A stretch of 64,000 bases of DNA from Thalassotalea mangrovi (GTDB lineage: Bacteria > Pseudomonadota > Gammaproteobacteria > Enterobacterales > Alteromonadaceae). The first letter of the stretch is position 1; every line of letters begins with the position of its first letter. The notes beneath the pieces were generated by a model. The model was not told the DNA's origin. It saw nothing but the letters and a program-made list of their open reading frames with translations, and ran no database searches. The DNA is taken from assembly GCF_005116735.1 (NCBI RefSeq), contig NZ_SWDB01000003.1, positions 124,001 through 188,000 of the forward strand, in the 5' to 3' direction. Position numbers and translations under genes: made by a program. Shown piece by piece: positions 61,379 through 64,000 of the stretch.

Positions 61379-62404
61379 ATGTTGATAAAAGTTAAGGATA
61401 AAAGCTCAGTTATTGTGGATGGCCGCCGCAGGTATATGACCGAGTCTGATGTTACCGATGAATCTGTCTACCAGCAGCGTCGCCAGTTGTTGAGAGGCTT
61501 GGGGTTTATTGGTGCCAGCACCTTGTTATGGACAAATGGTATTGTTGGTAGTGGCAAAGCGAGAGCGGATACCTTTAAAACCCAGGATCTTGACTTTGCA
61601 AAGTCAAATGCACAGACCGTCCCTGATGCGTTGACGCCAGAAGCTAAGGTGATCAGCCACAACAATTTTTATGAATTTGGTTCGCAGAAACATCAACCAG
61701 CTGAGAATGCGCAAAGCTTCAGGGTTAACCCATGGAGCCTGAAGGTTGGCGGCGAGGTAGAGAAGCCTTTTACCCTCGATTATGAACAACTGTTTTCTCA
61801 GTTTGTCATCGAAGAGCGCATCTATCGATTACGTTGTGTCGAAGCCTGGTCGATGGTAATTCCCTGGCTGGGATTTGAGCTTGGAAAGTTAATTAAGCGC
61901 GCCCAACCGACTAGTAAAGCCAGGTATGTTGCCTTTAAAACCTTGTACGACCCCGAGCAGATGCCGGGCCAGCGCAGTCGTTTGGTTGGCGGCGGTATCG
62001 ATTACCCTTATGTCGAAGGGCTGAGAATAGATGAGGCGATGAACCCCTTAACCCTGTTATCCGTTGGGCTATACGGGAAAACCCTGCCGCCACAAAATGG
62101 CGCTCCAGTACGTCTTGTCGTGCCATGGAAATATGGTTTTAAGAGCATCAAATCTATCGTCGAAATTCAATTGACAGAAAAACAACCGCCTACCACCTGG
62201 AATATATTGGCGCCACACGAATATGGTTTCTATGCCAATGTGAACCCAGAGGTTGATCACCCAAGGTGGAGTCAGGCCAGTGAAAGACGCATCACTAAAG
62301 GTGGCTTGTTCACCCGTAACCGGATCAAAACCCAGATGTTTAATGGCTACGGTGAACAAGTGGCAGACCTGTATCGAGACATGGACTTGAGCAAAAACTA
62401 CTAG
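61379..62404 (+). CDS. msrP: Protein-methionine-sulfoxide reductase, molybdopterin subunit MsrP
   Basis: 341 residues, AGGGTG upstream. A Tat-type signal [19 protein letters not shown] lies near residue 32. The sulfite oxidase-like fold shows [29 protein letters not shown] (in pieces) and the Mo-binding Cys in [20 protein letters not shown] near residue 151. [21 protein letters not shown] and [19 protein letters not shown] (in pieces) complete it. Together with MsrQ it repairs oxidised methionines of periplasmic proteins using electrons from the membrane quinone pool. The leader before the export signal is longer than in E. coli by about 15 residues. The next gene begins one base after its stop. 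Confidence 0.95.
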   Translation: MLIKVKDKSSVIVDGRRRYMTESDVTDESVYQQRRQLLRGLGFIGASTLLWTNGIVGSGKARADTFKTQDLDFAKSNAQTVPDALTPEAKVISHNNFYEFGSQKHQPAENAQSFRVNPWSLKVGGEVEKPFTLDYEQLFSQFVIEERIYRLRCVEAWSMVIPWLGFELGKLIKRAQPTSKARYVAFKTLYDPEQMPGQRSRLVGGGIDYPYVEGLRIDEAMNPLTLLSVGLYGKTLPPQNGAPVRLVVPWKYGFKSIKSIVEIQLTEKQPPTTWNILAPHEYGFYANVNPEVDHPRWSQASERRITKGGLFTRNRIKTQMFNGYGEQVADLYRDMDLSKNY

Positions 62405-63037
62405 ATGATGACTCGCAGACCTTCCCGCGCGGCGTTAATTGCCGCGAAAATATGTATTCACCTGACAGCGCTTAGTTGGGTTGGCTATTATTATTTCCTT
62501 GCCATTACCGACCAGCTTGGTAGTGATCCGGTCAAAGGGATTATTCATTTTACCGGTATGTCGGCGTTAAACATGCTATTACTGACTCTGGCTGTCAGTC
62601 CTCTGGCAAGGAACTTTAACTTACCCTGGTTGCTGGGGTTTCGCCGCCTTCTCGGATTATATGTTTTCTTTTTTGCCTGCTTGCATTTGCTCAATTTCAT
62701 CCTGTTTGAGTTGCAATTAGATTTTTCTTTGTTTATTGATGAGGTGATTGAGAGACCCTACATTACTCTTGGTATGCTCGCCTTTGTTATTCTGACGGCA
62801 TTGGCAATTACCTCATTTAGACACCTAAAAAGGAAAATGGGGCGCCATTGGCAAACCTTGCACAATCTTATTTATGCCGCGGTAATATTGGTCGTTATTC
62901 ATTTTTACTGGTCGGTTAAATCCGATATTACTGAGCCTGTCATCTATATATTGCTGATCATCGGTCTGCTGCTGTTTCGCCGTCAGAAATTGAGTTATTA
63001 CCTTCGTCGTAAAGTGGCAAGAATCTCGCAGCAATAA
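62405..63037 (+). CDS. msrQ: MsrPQ haem-binding membrane subunit MsrQ
   Basis: 210 residues; two ATGs in tandem (62405, 62408), right after the msrP stop. Six membrane helices of the ferric-reductase-like domain are visible: ICIHLTALSWVGYYYFLAI, FTGMSALNMLLLTLAVSPLARNF (in pieces), LLGFRRLLGLYVFFFACLHLLNFI (in pieces), ITLGMLAFVILTALAITS, WQTLHNLIYAAVILVVIHFYW (in pieces) and IYILLIIGLLLF. The haem-binding His residues lie in ACLHLL, TLHNLIY and VVIHFYW. It passes electrons from quinones to MsrP. Operon of two. Confidence 0.95.
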   Translation: MMTRRPSRAALIAAKICIHLTALSWVGYYYFLAITDQLGSDPVKGIIHFTGMSALNMLLLTLAVSPLARNFNLPWLLGFRRLLGLYVFFFACLHLLNFILFELQLDFSLFIDEVIERPYITLGMLAFVILTALAITSFRHLKRKMGRHWQTLHNLIYAAVILVVIHFYWSVKSDITEPVIYILLIIGLLLFRRQKLSYYLRRKVARISQQ

Positions 63038-63101
63038 GTGCAATTGTCATTGTGACTCAGTAAACTATCAGTCACTGACCTTAGCGTGCCTGTTTTAGAA
63101 A

Positions 63102-63953
63102 ATGTCTGAAAATATCCTGGAAATACATCACAACGTAGAAACGGATGCCGATACTGCCGTGAGTATTCTGACAGCGATAACGCCGTTATCAGCAGGTAAA
63201 ATAAAGCAGGCGATGCAAAAAGGTTGCGTATGGTTAACCTCAGGTAGTAAAACCAGCCGCTTGCGACGAGCCAACCGAATCCTGGCGCCGGGACAGCAAC
63301 TGCATTTGTACTATAACGACGTGGTATTGGCGCAGCAGGTCGAACCGGCTCGACTGGTAACCGATGCTGGTGATTACAGCGTCTGGTATAAACCTTTTGG
63401 CATGCTGTCACAGGGATCAAAATGGAGCGATCATACCACCATCACTCGTTTTGTTGAGCAGACCCTGGATCCACAACGACCATGCCTGTTAGTGCACAGG
63501 CTTGACCGGGCAACATCAGGCTTAATAGTAGTCTCGCACACTAAATCCAGCACTCGGGCACTAACATCGGCGTTTGAAGGGCGGAAAACTCGCAAACGCT
63601 ATCACGCCATTGTCTGCGGTAATGCATCCGAACTCACAGGTTTTAATGTTGAGAATGAATTGGATGGCAGGCACGCAGTCAGTGTGATCACATGCCTCGA
63701 TTATCAGCCCGATACGAATCGTAGTATGGTGGAAGTCGAGATTAAGACCGGTCGCAAGCACCAGATTCGTCGTCATTTGAGCCAGCTTAAGCTGCCCATC
63801 GTCGGTGACCGATTGTATTCAGCGACAGATGATGGCTGGGATGAATCGGAAAACCTGCAACTTTGCTCCGTGTACCTGGCATTTCCCGCTCCAGGCAATG
63901 GCGAATTAAAGGAGTTTCATTTGCCACCGACCCTGGATATTCACCTCAGTTGA
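63102..63953 (+). CDS. RluA-family RNA pseudouridine synthase
   Basis: 283 residues. The catalytic motif HRLDRATSGLIVVS lies near residue 132, with the Asp as nucleophile. AGDYSVWYKPFGMLSQGSKW precedes it, and KTRKRYHAIVCGN, TGRKHQIRRHLSQLKLPIVGDRLY (in pieces) follow. The N-terminal 60 residues form an S4-like segment (LSAGKIKQAMQKGCVWLT). The target RNA, rRNA or tRNA, cannot be read from the sequence; it is not a close match to RluA, RluC or RluD by eye. It is separate from msrPQ by 64 bases without a terminator. Confidence 0.92.
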   Translation: MSENILEIHHNVETDADTAVSILTAITPLSAGKIKQAMQKGCVWLTSGSKTSRLRRANRILAPGQQLHLYYNDVVLAQQVEPARLVTDAGDYSVWYKPFGMLSQGSKWSDHTTITRFVEQTLDPQRPCLLVHRLDRATSGLIVVSHTKSSTRALTSAFEGRKTRKRYHAIVCGNASELTGFNVENELDGRHAVSVITCLDYQPDTNRSMVEVEIKTGRKHQIRRHLSQLKLPIVGDRLYSATDDGWDESENLQLCSVYLAFPAPGNGELKEFHLPPTLDIHLS

Positions 63954-63972
63954 ACCGAAAATCTGAACTCAA

Positions 63973-64000
63973 ATGTCAAAACCATTATACGAGTTATTGA
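63973..64000 (+). CDS. Possible start of a further gene (cut by the window edge)
   Basis: An ATG at 63973 opens MSKPLYELL and the frame is still open at the last base. No clear ribosome site precedes it, so it could be chance. Confidence 0.3.

Overview
The window reads as chromosomal DNA of a marine gammaproteobacterium, most likely of the order Alteromonadales. The support is the mix of genes: a MaoP/HdfR divergent pair as in enterobacteria, an ECF sigma/ChrR photooxidative-stress operon, the cry-DASH/DUF2256/FeS-photolyase trio, large TonB receptors, many secreted peptidases, and intergenic repeats of a kind I associate with that order. GC is mid-range by eye. No rRNA, tRNA, CRISPR array, prophage or intact insertion sequence was seen. 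The first gene is cut by the left edge, and a possible last one by the right edge.

Layout. 1-0.57 kb: end of a membrane acyltransferase. 0.7-11.4 kb: a singlet-oxygen/light stress block with a DUF4397 lipoprotein, a stand-alone LON-domain protein, and an ECF sigma/ChrR operon (DUF523-DUF1722, CPD photolyase, NTF2-like, SDR, FAD oxidoreductase, DUF1365, cyclopropane fatty acid synthase). Matching TGATCY-N18-TAAGRN promoters stand before the sigma gene and before the DUF4397 gene, which suggests that the lipoprotein is a regulon member. 11.6-16.3 kb: gcvT-gcvH-gcvP. 16.4-16.75 kb: a dense array of short hairpins with GGATG/CATCC loops. 17-26 kb: secreted gamma-glutamyltransferase, S9 peptidase, cis/trans fatty acid isomerase, secreted M17 aminopeptidase and a small secreted protein. 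26-33.9 kb: an N-formylglutamate amidohydrolase/DUF1704 fusion with an ATP-grasp partner, maoP/hdfR, a MscS channel, MgtE and a DUF2165 protein. 34-37.3 kb: a second photorepair operon (cry-DASH, DUF2256, FeS photolyase).

37.3-45.3 kb: a probable cyanophycin-utilisation locus. A secreted cyanophycinase is divergent from a TonB receptor, a YfcC-type transporter and isoaspartyl dipeptidase, which together form a complete path from extracellular polymer to free Asp and Arg. A 265-bp MITE-like element with two internal cruciforms follows it. 45.7-51 kb: cytosolic M17 peptidase, SDR, DUF6942-like protein, and small envelope or unknown genes. 51.2-55.4 kb: RND efflux adaptor and pump. 55.7-64 kb: M16 peptidase lipoprotein, pheA with a possible attenuator, YaiL (DUF2058), a glutaredoxin, MsrP/MsrQ and an RluA-type pseudouridine synthase.

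Main themes: repair of light and oxidative damage (three photolyase/cryptochrome proteins, ChrR regulon, MsrPQ), remodelling of unsaturated membrane lipids (Cfa, Cti), and feeding on extracellular peptides and amino-acid polymers. All functions are inferred from reading protein sequences by eye; no database search was possible.
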